Positions 1 to 6,132 of a DNA stretch of 10,927 nucleotides are shown one piece after another (the first letter of the stretch is position 1; the number at the start of each line of letters is the position of its first letter). The notes under the pieces are model-generated. The model made no database searches. It was given only the letters and a program-made list of their open reading frames with translations, and was not told the origin of the DNA. The DNA is from Bacillota bacterium (lineage in GTDB: Bacteria; Bacillota; Clostridia; Christensenellales; Borkfalkiaceae). The stretch lies in the NCBI GenBank assembly GCA_003343805.1, contig QAKM01000034.1, positions 17,075 through 28,001 of the forward strand. The letters run 5' to 3'. The translations under genes and the position numbers were made by a program.

Positions 1-211
1 CGCCCGCGAGCGCGTCGGAGCAAGGCAAATTTCGCCAGCCCCTCCTTAGGTCGGGGCCGGGCTTAGATGCCTGCTCCTCCTTTTCCCACAAATCTTTTGC
101 TTCGCAAAATCTTTGTGGGAGCCCTATGTCATTCTAAGGACAATAAGTGCCAAGTATGGCACAAATTGCGTCCCGCAGCGGAGGGGGACCCTCCTCGCGG
201 AAATGATTTTA
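1..211. repeat. Tandem repeat, copy 1 (period 288)
   Basis: Bases 1-139 are identical to 289-427, and similarity continues to about 211 (matching 502). The unit folds heavily. GGAGC/GCTCC plus AGGC/GCCT close 17-79. A hairpin with two TC/TC mismatches spans 84-120. GTGCCA/TGGCAC pair at 147-162. CCGC/GCGG (173-176/197-200) enclose GGAGGG/CCCTCC (180-194). Short ORFs cross it but lack ribosome binding sites and protein-like composition. The copy may extend left of the window. Confidence 0.9.
84..120 (-). repeat. Hairpin element A1 with GA/GA internal mismatch
   Basis: Read on the minus strand, the arms are TCCCACAAA, then GA, then TTTTGC, a GAA loop, GCAAAA, GA and TTTGTGGGA. Fifteen pairs surround a symmetric GA/GA mismatch, and the tip is GC-GAA-GC, a very stable DNA minihairpin. 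Flanks on that strand are AGGGC on the 5' side and AAAAGGAGGAGC on the 3' side. The same layout recurs at 372-408, 640-670 and 7157-7194. Confidence 0.75.
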
Positions 212-214
212 TAT

Positions 215-256
215 CTCGCGAAAATCTTTTTGCTGGCGCAAAAATCTTTCCGCGAG
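215..256 (-). repeat. Hairpin element B with GA/GA internal mismatch
   Basis: Outer arms CTCGCG (215-220) and CGCGAG (251-256) are followed by one A/C mismatch (221/250), three pairs, then TC/TC on the plus strand (GA/GA on the minus strand) at 225-226 and 245-246. TTTTTGC/GCAAAAA closes a 4-nt loop at 234-237, which reads GCCA on the minus strand. The stem differs from element A1 but the mismatch, its AGAT context and the GNNA loop are the same. The flanks of A1 are not clearly present. Confidence 0.65.
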
Positions 257-288
257 GGGTGAGATAGGTGGATTTTAACTTGCCTTAT

Positions 289-502
289 CGCCCGCGAGCG
301 CGTCGGAGCAAGGCAAATTTCGCCAGCCCCTCCTTAGGTCGGGGCCGGGCTTAGATGCCTGCTCCTCCTTTTCCCACAAATCTTTTGCTTCGCAAAATCT
401 TTGTGGGAGCCCTATGTCATTCTAAGGGCACTAAGCCTCAAGTATGAGGCAAATTGAGTCCCGCAGCGCAAAAGCGTGGTTTTGCTCGCGGAAGTGATTT
501 TA
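289..502. repeat. Tandem repeat, copy 2 (period 288)
   Basis: Identical to 1-139 through base 427, then diverging mainly inside hairpin stems. The stem GTGCCA/TGGCAC of copy 1 is GCCTCA/TGAGGC here (435-450) with the same AGTA loop. GGAGGG/CCCTCC of copy 1 is GCAAAA/TTTTGC here (468-485) with a longer loop, inside the same CCGC/GCGG pair. Homology stops after GATTTTA at 502, where the two copies continue with unrelated hairpins. Confidence 0.9.
372..408 (-). repeat. Hairpin element A2 with GA/GA internal mismatch
   Basis: Exact second copy of the hairpin at 84-120, carried by the second tandem unit, with the same flanks. It adds no independent variation but fixes the element inside the repeat. 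Confidence 0.75.
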
Positions 503-512
503 AGAAAAGGGC

Positions 513-773
513 TCCCGCAAAAATCGTGTAGCGAGTTTTTCGGGAAGAGGGCGAGAAAGCGCTTTCTTGGCAAAGCCCCGGTGGGGCTTTGTCCACTTTC
601 GAGCTTGGGAATGGCACATGGAGCGTGCCATTTCAGGGCTCCCGCGCAGATGCGAAGCAGATGCGTGGGAAGAGGAGCAGCGCGGTCTCTACCGCGCGAG
701 AATGCGAGCATTCGGGCAAAGCCGCGAGGAACGAAGCGGCTTGCGAAATTTGCTCCGCTGCGACGAAGCGGAG
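513..773. other. Run of nine consecutive hairpins, no gene
   Basis: Successive palindromes lie at 513-545 (TCCCG/CGGGA outer stem with C/T and A/G mismatches), 555-566 (GAAAGCGCTTTC), 571-591 (CAAAGCCCC/GGGGCTTTG), 611-631 (ATGGCAC/GTGCCAT), 640-670, 680-697 (GCGCGGT/ACCGCGC), 700-713 (GAATGC/GCATTC), 721-740 (GCCGC/GCGGC) and 753-773 (CTCCGCT/AGCGGAG). Stem sequences are unrelated and gaps are mostly under 20 nt. ORFs of 68-115 codons cross this stretch in several frames, but they lack ribosome binding sites and resemble no protein I know. Confidence 0.75.
640..670 (+). repeat. Hairpin element C with GA/GA internal mismatch
   Basis: The arms are TCCC, G, CGCA, then GA, TGC, a GAA loop, GCA, GA, TGCG, T and GGGA. 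Twelve pairs include a G/T wobble at 644/666. The GA/GA mismatch sits at 649-650 and 660-661, and the tip is again GC-GAA-GC. Flanks match element A1 in orientation: AGGGC before it and GGGAAGAGGAGCAGC at and after the 3' arm. Most stem bases differ from A1. Confidence 0.75.
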
Positions 774-802
774 GGAAACCCTGCTTGCGCCATGATTAAG
801 AA

Positions 803-837
803 GCAAAAGCGTGGTTTTGCTCGCGGAAGTGATTTTA
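803..837. repeat. Third partial copy of the 468-502 hairpin
   Basis: These 35 bases match 468-502 exactly: GCAAAA, loop GCGTGG, TTTTGC, then TCGCGGAAGTGATTTTA. The upstream CCGC arm found in both tandem copies is absent, so only the inner hairpin and right flank were copied or kept. Confidence 0.9.
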
Positions 838-864
838 GAAACAAGGGAAACGATGATCCCCTTG

Positions 865-928
865 CCTCCCTCCTCGGGGTCCCCAAAAAAAGACGAAGTA
901 TTTTTTGGGGGTGAGGTTGAGAGGGAGG
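865..928. repeat. Long nested hairpin upstream of the MBL gene
   Basis: CCTCCCTC (865-872) pairs with GAGGGAGG (921-928), CTC (873-875) with GAG (913-915), and CCCCAAAAAA (881-890) perfectly with TTTTTTGGGG (901-910) around a 10-nt loop. It is not a standard terminator because no T tract follows the full stem. I see no clear promoter between it and the start at 997, so it may lie in the leader of the next operon or be another repeat. Confidence 0.65.
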
Positions 929-996
929 TGCCGAACGAATGTGAGGCGGAAGGAGTTTTGTCGGGCGGCGGAAAGGAGATTTTTCAAGGAGGCGGT

Positions 997-1605
997 ATGG
1001 TCATCCAACTGATCGAACCCGTGGGGTTCGCGGCAAATTGTTATCTGGTCTCGGCGGACGGGAAACACGTCGTCGCCATCGATCCCGGCGAAGCGCGCGT
1101 CCTTGCCGAGGCGCAGAAGCGCGGGCTTTCTGTCACGCACGTCCTTTTAACGCACGGGCATTTCGACCATATCGGCGGGTGCGCCGCGCTGCAGGCGGCG
1201 GGCGTCAAAGTGGGCTGCCCGAAGGACGAGCTTTGGCAGGTGCAAAACGCCAACGTTGGTGCGCGCCTCTTCGGGATGCCGCCCGTTTCGCTCTTCACGC
1301 CCGACTTTACTTATGAGGGCGGCGATACGCTGGAGCTGGACGGCCTCACCTTCCAAGTCATTGCAACGCCCGGGCATACGCAGGGCAGCGTCTGTCTGCT
1401 CGTGGATGACGTCATCTTTTCGGGGGATACTCTCTTTCAGGGCAGCGTGGGAAGGACCGATCTTCCGGGCGGCGACTTCCGCGCGCTCGAGAGAAGCGTC
1501 AAGGCGCTCTATGCCCTCGAGGGCGACTATACGGTGTACCCCGGCCACGGGGAAAAGACGGCGCTCTCTTTGGAGCGCAAGTACAACGGGGTGATACGAT
1601 GCTGA
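997..1605 (+). CDS. Metallo-beta-lactamase-fold hydrolase, glyoxalase II-like
   Basis: A 202-residue soluble protein of the small hydroxyacylglutathione-hydrolase-like (YcbL-type) MBL group, probably a di-zinc thioester hydrolase. The substrate cannot be read from sequence. Metal ligands are visible: THGHFDHIGG gives H53, H55, D57 and H58; TPGHT gives H127; FSGDTLF gives D144; YPGHG gives H184. GRTDLPGG (152-159) is also typical. The length fits the minimal fold without the C-terminal glutathione-binding helices of true glyoxalase II. I chose ATG 997 because AAGGAGG lies at 986-992, 4 nt upstream; the frame stays open to 811, but that extension runs through the upstream repeats and hairpin and is not protein-like. 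It overlaps hemZ by 7 nt, so the two are probably translationally coupled. Confidence 0.93.
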   Translation: MVIQLIEPVGFAANCYLVSADGKHVVAIDPGEARVLAEAQKRGLSVTHVLLTHGHFDHIGGCAALQAAGVKVGCPKDELWQVQNANVGARLFGMPPVSLFTPDFTYEGGDTLELDGLTFQVIATPGHTQGSVCLLVDDVIFSGDTLFQGSVGRTDLPGGDFRALERSVKALYALEGDYTVYPGHGEKTALSLERKYNGVIRC

Positions 1606-2975
1606 AGGCACAGCCCGCCTTTCTGGAACAGGAACTCAATGAGGTCGTCCGCCTCTTTGCGGGGGCGGAGGCGATAGAGATCGAACTCGAGCAATCGTTT
1701 GACGGCAGCGTCTTTTCGGGTGCGGTCAGACTGAATGGCGAGGAGACGCGCTATTCGCACGAGGGCGCGGCGGAGAACGAACTTGTCTACAAGAGCCTTG
1801 CCCGCCGCTATTCCAAGCTCGCCTTATACAATGCCCTCTCCGCGCACTTTTCCAGGCACCTGCCGTGGGGCGCGCTGACGGGCATCCGTCCCACCCGCCT
1901 CGCGCGCGGGGAGCTCGAAAAGGGGCGCGATTTCTTGCCGCTCTTCCACGAGATGGACGTCGGGGAGGACAACATCGAGCTCGTCTCCCGCGTCATCAGG
2001 GCGCAGGAGGGCATCTACGAACGCAGGGAGGGCAACTGCGATCTCTACGTCTCGCTGCCCTTCTGCCCGACGCGCTGCGTCTACTGTTCCTTCGTCACCG
2101 CGCCCATCGACAAGACGAGGCAGTACATCCCCGCCTATCTCGACGCCGTGAAGCGCGAACTCGAGGGCGCCGAGGGGCTGTGGCAAAACCTTCGCTCCGT
2201 CTATATCGGCGGCGGCACCCCCTTTGCCTTGGAGACGGAGGAGCTCCGCGTCGTGTTGGAAGCGGTGAAGCCGCTCCGCACCAACGGCTGCGAATACACG
2301 GTGGAGGCGGGGCGTCCCGACGTATTCACCGAAGAAAAGCTCGCCCTCTGCAAGGAATATGGCGTCACGCGCATCTGCATCAACGCGCAGTCCTTCTCCG
2401 ACCGCACGCTCGAAGCCATCGGCAGGAAGCACACGGCGAAGGAGGTGGGGGAGGCGTTCGAGCTCGCCCGTCCCTTCGGCTTTGTCACCAACTGCGACCT
2501 CATCGCGGGCCTCACGGGGGAGAGCCTCGAAGAATTTTGCGGCAGCATCGATTCTGCCGTCGCCCTCTCGCCCGACAACATCACCGTGCATACGCTGTGT
2601 TTGAAGAAGGGCGCGCGCCTCAAAGAGGAAGTCGAGAGCCTCAAGGAAGGGGACATGGGGGAGATGATCGCCTACGCGCGGGAAAAGCTCACCGCGGCGG
2701 GGTACGAGCCCTACTACCTCTACCGCCAGAAGTACATGGCGGGTGCGCACGAGAACACGGGCTGGACGAAACCGGAGCGCGCTTCCGTCTACAACATCGA
2801 CGTCATGGAGGAGACGGCGGACAACTTCGCCGTGGGCGCAAATGCCGTCACCAAGAAGGTGTTTTTGAAAGAGGGCCGCATCGAGCGTATCGGCTCGCCC
2901 AAAGACCTTCCGACTTACCTTGATAAGACGGAAAAGCTCATCGAAGAAAAGAGGGAGCTCTTTTCCCGCTCCTGA
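1599..2975 (+). CDS. hemZ: Radical SAM protein HemZ, coproporphyrinogen dehydrogenase family
   Basis: A 458-residue cytoplasmic radical SAM protein. HemZ proteins are annotated as oxygen-independent coproporphyrinogen III dehydrogenases (coproporphyrinogen III to protoporphyrinogen IX, two SAM used), though the activity is poorly established and many anaerobes carrying HemZ lack a full heme pathway. The N-terminal 145 residues are the HemZ-specific domain, with GALTGIRPTRLA at 91-102. The 4Fe-4S motif CPTRCVYC (C156, C160, C163) and the SAM-binding GGGTP (204-208) follow. The C-terminal part has the HemZ-like YYLYRQKYMAG and the ENTGW, YNIDVMEE and VGANAVTKKV segments, which favour HemZ over HemN or HemW. 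ATG 1599 overlaps the MBL stop, so ribosomes probably reinitiate. No terminator is evident before the rpsO promoter. Confidence 0.9.
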   Translation: MLKAQPAFLEQELNEVVRLFAGAEAIEIELEQSFDGSVFSGAVRLNGEETRYSHEGAAENELVYKSLARRYSKLALYNALSAHFSRHLPWGALTGIRPTRLARGELEKGRDFLPLFHEMDVGEDNIELVSRVIRAQEGIYERREGNCDLYVSLPFCPTRCVYCSFVTAPIDKTRQYIPAYLDAVKRELEGAEGLWQNLRSVYIGGGTPFALETEELRVVLEAVKPLRTNGCEYTVEAGRPDVFTEEKLALCKEYGVTRICINAQSFSDRTLEAIGRKHTAKEVGEAFELARPFGFVTNCDLIAGLTGESLEEFCGSIDSAVALSPDNITVHTLCLKKGARLKEEVESLKEGDMGEMIAYAREKLTAAGYEPYYLYRQKYMAGAHENTGWTKPERASVYNIDVMEETADNFAVGANAVTKKVFLKEGRIERIGSPKDLPTYLDKTEKLIEEKRELFSRS

Positions 2976-3050
2976 ACGGGCGCAGAGCCGAGGACGCGCG
3001 GGGAAGGGCGGAAACTCGTTGAAATTTCCCAAAAAGTTGCCGTAAAATCT

Positions 3051-3079
3051 TTGACAGTTTTGCCCGAATATGGTATGAT
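3051..3079 (+). promoter_or_regulatory. Vegetative promoter for rpsO
   Basis: A perfect -35 TTGACA (3051-3056), a 17-nt spacer and -10 TATGAT (3074-3079), with a TG extension at 3071-3072. Transcription should start near 3085-3087, giving a leader of about 75 nt. Confidence 0.88.
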
Positions 3080-3085
3080 AATAGA

Positions 3086-3133
3086 GACGTGCGCGAGGAG
3101 ATACGCTCTCCACGTTTCCCTTGGCGCATCGCG
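3086..3133 (+). promoter_or_regulatory. Structured rpsO leader, possible S15 autoregulatory site
   Basis: ACGTG (3087-3091) pairs with CACGT (3111-3115), and GAGA (3098-3101) with TCTC (3107-3110) around TACGC. The 5-nt bulge CGCGA (3092-3096) can pair through CGCG with 3130-3133 downstream, which would make a pseudoknot just before the ribosome binding site at 3145-3150. S15 is known to repress its own mRNA through different leader folds in different bacteria. Assignment here is from position and pairing only. Confidence 0.4.
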
Positions 3134-3160
3134 AATACTTCCATAGGAGGATAAACGCAA

Positions 3161-3415
3161 ATGGAAAAGGCAGAGATCATTGCGAAATTTGCCGCACACG
3201 AGGGTGACACGGGTTCGCCCGAGGTCCAGATCGCACTCCTCACCGAGCGCATCAACCACCTCAACGAACACCTCAAAGTGCACAAGCACGACAACCACTC
3301 CCGCCGCGGTCTTTTGAAGATGGTCGGTAAGCGCCGCGGTCTTTTGGACTACCTCAAGGCAAAAGACATCGAGCGCTACAGAGCGGTCATTGCTGCGCTC
3401 GAACTCAGAAAGTAA
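3161..3415 (+). CDS. rpsO: 30S ribosomal protein S15
   Basis: An 84-residue primary binding protein of the 16S rRNA central domain in the 30S subunit. The family signature is plain: [20 protein letters not shown] (14-33) and the basic stretch [20 protein letters not shown]. It is about five residues shorter at the N terminus than most S15 proteins (usually 88-89), starting directly at [16 protein letters not shown] (3145-3150) lies 10 nt before the ATG, so this start is well supported. It has its own promoter and is followed by a strong terminator, with pnp next: the classic rpsO-pnp order of many bacteria. Confidence 0.98.
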   Translation: MEKAEIIAKFAAHEGDTGSPEVQIALLTERINHLNEHLKVHKHDNHSRRGLLKMVGKRRGLLDYLKAKDIERYRAVIAALELRK

Positions 3416-3421
3416 AAAAGA

Positions 3422-3446
3422 AGCGGCTTTTTGCCGCTCTTTTTTT
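3422..3446 (+). terminator. Rho-independent terminator after rpsO
   Basis: AGCGGC (3422-3427), loop TTTTT, GCCGCT (3433-3438), then C and seven T. It lies 7 nt after the rpsO stop. Because no good pnp promoter is seen, some read-through into pnp is likely. Confidence 0.9.
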
Positions 3447-3488
3447 GCCGTTTTCCCGCTTGTTTTCACCGTTTTCGGGGGAAGGGGA

Positions 3489-3519
3489 GGCGGCGCCGCC
3501 GTGCGGTCGGGCGGCCGCA
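3489..3519 (+). promoter_or_regulatory. GC-rich hairpins in the pnp leader
   Basis: GGCGGCGCCGCC (3489-3500) is a perfect palindrome, followed by TGCGG (3502-3506) pairing with CCGCA (3515-3519). Both lie 35-65 nt before the pnp start. In E. coli a leader hairpin cut by RNase III underlies pnp autoregulation; whether this one does the same is inference from position. Confidence 0.4.
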
Positions 3520-3554
3520 GGGCACAAGAACCAAAAAGAATAAGGAGTTAAAAC

Positions 3555-5645
3555 ATGAACTATCACGAATTTAAACTGACGGTGGGCGGCAGAGAAGTCA
3601 CCATCGAGACGGGCAAGTATGCCGAGCAGACCAACGGTATGTGCGTCGTCCGCTGCGGCGAGACGGCGGTCATGGTCACCGTCTGTATGTCGGCGACCCC
3701 CAGAGAGGGCATCGATTTCTTCCCCCTGCAGGTGGACTATGAAGAGAAGATGTTCGCGGTCGGCAAGATCCCTGGCGGCTTCAAGCGCCGTGAGGGCAGG
3801 GCGAGCGACAAGGCCATTTTAACGGCGCGCCTCATCGACCGTCCCCTTCGTCCCCTCTTCCCCAAGGGCCTCTTCAACGACGTGGTGGTCGTCGCCTCCG
3901 CGCTCTCCGTCGAGCCCGACATTGCACCCGAGCCCCTCGCCATGATCGGCTCCTCCGTCGCGCTCTCCATCTCCGATATCCCCTGGGCGGGCCCCACGGG
4001 TTCGGTGGTCGTCGGCCTTGTGGATGGCGAATACGTCATCAACCCCGACGCGGCGCAGCGTGAAAAGAGCATCATCCACCTCAACCTTGCCGGCACGAAG
4101 GATGCCATCCTCATGATCGAGGCGGGCGCAAACGAGGTCACCAACGACGAGATGGTGGGCGCCATCATGTTCGGCCACAGCGAGATCAAGAAGATCTGCG
4201 CCTTCATCGAGGACGAGATCGTTCCCGCCGTCGGCAAGGCGAAGCTCCCCATCGAGCTCTACCACATCCCCGAGGAACTGGACGCCGCCGTGCGCGCGTT
4301 CGCTTCCGACAAGGTGGAGTGGTCCATCGATACCTTCGACCGCAAGGAGCGCGAGGCGCGCCAGGCACAGGTCGAAGCGGAGACGCTCGAGCACTTCGCC
4401 GACATCTATCCCGAAAACACCCGCGAGATCAAGGACAGCCTCTACTACCTCAATAAGGAGAAGGTCCGTTCTAAGATCTTCGACAAGGGCATCCGTCCCG
4501 ACGGCAGAGGGCTCAAGGACGTCCGCCCTATCTGGTGCGAGCGCCACGTCCTGCCCCGCGTACACGGTTCCGCCGTGTTCACGAGAGGCCAGACGCAGAC
4601 GCTGACGACCTGCACCCTCGCGATGCTCGCAGAGGCGCAGAAGCTCGAGGGCCTCGACGACGAGACGAGTAAGCGCTATATGCACCAGTACAACTTCCCC
4701 GGCTACTGCACGGGCGAGGCGAAGGCGCTCAGAAGCCCCGGCCGCCGCGAGATCGGCCACGGTGCGCTTGCAGAGCGTGCGCTCGTTCCCGTCATCCCCT
4801 CCGAAGATGAGTTTCCTTACGCCATCCGTGTCGTCAACGACATCCTCTCTTCCAACGGTTCTTCTTCGATGGCGTCCGTCTGCGGCTCCACGATGGCGCT
4901 GATGGATGCGGGCGTTCCCATCAAGGCTCCCGTCGCGGGCGTTGCGATGGGCCTCATCAAGGACCAGGCAACGGGCGAATTCCGCGTCCTCACCGATATC
5001 CAGGGGCTTGAGGACTTCCTCGGCGATATGGACTTCAAGGTCGCGGGTACCGTCAACGGCATCACCGCCATCCAGATGGACATCAAGATCAAGGGCATCT
5101 CCGAAGAGATCATGCACACCGCGATCGAGCAGGCAAACGAGGGCAGGCAGTTCATCCTCTCCAAGATGCTCGAGTGCGTGCCCGAGGTCGCGCCCGAACT
5201 TAGTAAGTACGCGCCCCGCATCATCTCCTTCAAGATCGATCCCGAAAAGATCGGCGACGTCGTCGGCAAGCAGGGCAAGGTCATCAACTCCATCATTGCA
5301 GAGACGGGCACCAAGATCGACATCGAGGACGACGGCACCGTGTGCATCGCTTCCTACGGCGATCCAGAGTCCGCACAGCGCGCGAAGGCGATCATCGAGT
5401 CCATCGTGCACGAGCCCGAAGTGGGCGATATGTTCATCGGCAACGTCGTGCGCATCCTCTCCAAGGTGGGGGCGTTCGTTGAGTTCGCGCCCGGCAAGGA
5501 CGGCATGATCCACATTTCCAAGATGGCAGACCGCCGCATCGATTCTGTGGAGGACGTGCTCGCGATCGGCGACATGGTCAAAGTGCAGATCATCAAGATC
5601 GGCGAGAAGGGCATCGACTTCAAGCTGCTCGAAAAGCTCTCCTGA
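3555..5645 (+). CDS. pnp: Polynucleotide phosphorylase (PNPase)
   Basis: A 696-residue phosphorolytic 3'-5' exoribonuclease, usually a trimer, that degrades mRNA to nucleoside diphosphates. The first RNase PH domain has GKIPGGFKRREGRAS and LIDRPLRPLFP. A helical linker and the second RNase PH domain follow, the latter with the catalytic set D487, D493 and K495 in EDFLGDMDFK, matching E. coli D486, D492 and K494. The KH domain has GKQGK at 571-575, and an S1 domain covers about 623-696. The protein ends soon after the S1 barrel, without the charged tail of some homologues. AGGAG at 3543-3547 lies 7 nt before the ATG. No clear promoter of its own is visible, so it is probably read from the rpsO promoter past the intervening terminator. 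Confidence 0.98.
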   Translation: MNYHEFKLTVGGREVTIETGKYAEQTNGMCVVRCGETAVMVTVCMSATPREGIDFFPLQVDYEEKMFAVGKIPGGFKRREGRASDKAILTARLIDRPLRPLFPKGLFNDVVVVASALSVEPDIAPEPLAMIGSSVALSISDIPWAGPTGSVVVGLVDGEYVINPDAAQREKSIIHLNLAGTKDAILMIEAGANEVTNDEMVGAIMFGHSEIKKICAFIEDEIVPAVGKAKLPIELYHIPEELDAAVRAFASDKVEWSIDTFDRKEREARQAQVEAETLEHFADIYPENTREIKDSLYYLNKEKVRSKIFDKGIRPDGRGLKDVRPIWCERHVLPRVHGSAVFTRGQTQTLTTCTLAMLAEAQKLEGLDDETSKRYMHQYNFPGYCTGEAKALRSPGRREIGHGALAERALVPVIPSEDEFPYAIRVVNDILSSNGSSSMASVCGSTMALMDAGVPIKAPVAGVAMGLIKDQATGEFRVLTDIQGLEDFLGDMDFKVAGTVNGITAIQMDIKIKGISEEIMHTAIEQANEGRQFILSKMLECVPEVAPELSKYAPRIISFKIDPEKIGDVVGKQGKVINSIIAETGTKIDIEDDGTVCIASYGDPESAQRAKAIIESIVHEPEVGDMFIGNVVRILSKVGAFVEFAPGKDGMIHISKMADRRIDSVEDVLAIGDMVKVQIIKIGEKGIDFKLLEKLS

Positions 5646-5676
5646 ATTTCAAGCCAAAACAAAGGCGCCCCGCACA

Positions 5677-5693
5677 AGCGCAATTCCCATAGA
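5677..5693. repeat. Left 17-nt inverted repeat of the foreign segment
   Basis: AAGCGCAATTCCCATAG matches the reverse complement of 7037-7053 at 16 of 17 positions. A further inverted copy of GCAATTCC lies at 5722-5729. The AT content rises sharply just inside it. It may be the end of an inserted element, though no target duplication was found around it. Confidence 0.6.
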
Positions 5694-5746
5694 GAATAAA
5701 ATCAAAAATAAAATTTTAATAGGAATTGCACTTTCAAGTGATGAGG

Positions 5747-5780
5747 AAAAGGACTCCGAAATAATTTCAGAGTCCTTTTC
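5747..5780. terminator. Bidirectional terminator between pnp and the AraC fragment
   Basis: AAAAGGACTC (5747-5756) and GAGTCCTTTT (5770-5779) form 10 pairs, continued by GAAA/TTTC past one C/A mismatch. Runs of T on one strand and A on the other suit both directions. It lies between the pnp stop and the minus-strand AraC stop and probably came with the AraC gene. Confidence 0.8.
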
Positions 5781-5817
5781 TTTACATTGAATTATAAATT
5801 ATAACTTTGAATTGCAT

Positions 5818-6132
5818 TTATTCTCTGTATTCTTTCGGGGAATACCCGGTCTTTGTCTTAAAGCATTTTCCGAAATAACTTACTTGCGAAAAGCCAACCA
5901 TATCGGCTATATTTGTTACGGGTTCGTCCGTTTCCCGCAGAAGTTTCGCCGCGCGTTCAAGGCGTAACTCTAAAAGATACCGATATGGCGTCATCTGCAT
6001 ACACAACTTAAAACAGCGCAACGTTTCAGATTCGCTCACATTGGCGCTCTTTGCGATATCCGCAAGCGAAATGTGTTCGGTATAATGATCGTGAATATAT
6101 CGCAAAAACAACTTCATGCGCGCATTTGCCAT
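5818..6132 (-). pseudogene. AraC/XylS-type regulator, C-terminal fragment
   Basis: About 103 codons encode the C-terminal DNA-binding domain of an AraC-family regulator: the first helix-turn-helix (ISLADIAKSANVSESETLRC), the linker PYRYLLELRLERAAKLL and the second motif with NIADMVGFSQVSYFGKCFK, ending TGYSPKEYRE. Full-length members have about 270-300 residues, so the N-terminal effector-binding domain is missing. The open frame begins at the base where recombinase sequence starts on the other strand, so the ATG there is probably accidental and has no convincing ribosome binding site. Composition is AT-richer than the neighbouring housekeeping genes, pointing to acquired DNA. It is probably a dead remnant; a short solo DNA-binding protein cannot be excluded. 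Confidence 0.8.

Noticed and set aside
84..120. Kink-turn RNA motif
   Set aside because: It has tandem GA mismatches but lacks the 3-nt bulge on one strand that defines a kink-turn.
1..502. CRISPR array
   Set aside because: The repeats are long (over 200 nt), only two, and there are no regular short spacers or cas genes.
67..914. Several ORFs of 65-115 codons in the left repeat region
   Set aside because: They cross palindromes in many frames on both strands, lack ribosome binding sites and have no recognisable protein character.
811..996. Longer N terminus for the MBL protein
   Set aside because: It would translate the repeat and nested hairpin; ATG 997 has AAGGAGG upstream and matches the usual family start.
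1824..3113. 429-codon minus-strand ORF opposite hemZ
   Set aside because: Antisense shadow of hemZ; its upstream end runs through the rpsO promoter and leader and it resembles no protein family.
3819..5513. 564-codon minus-strand ORF inside pnp
   Set aside because: It is the antisense shadow of pnp, a common effect of high GC at third codon positions.
6051..6131. Start of the recombinase at ATG 6051
   Set aside because: The first 27 codons are the antisense of the AraC helix-turn-helix region, so the fusion is accidental.
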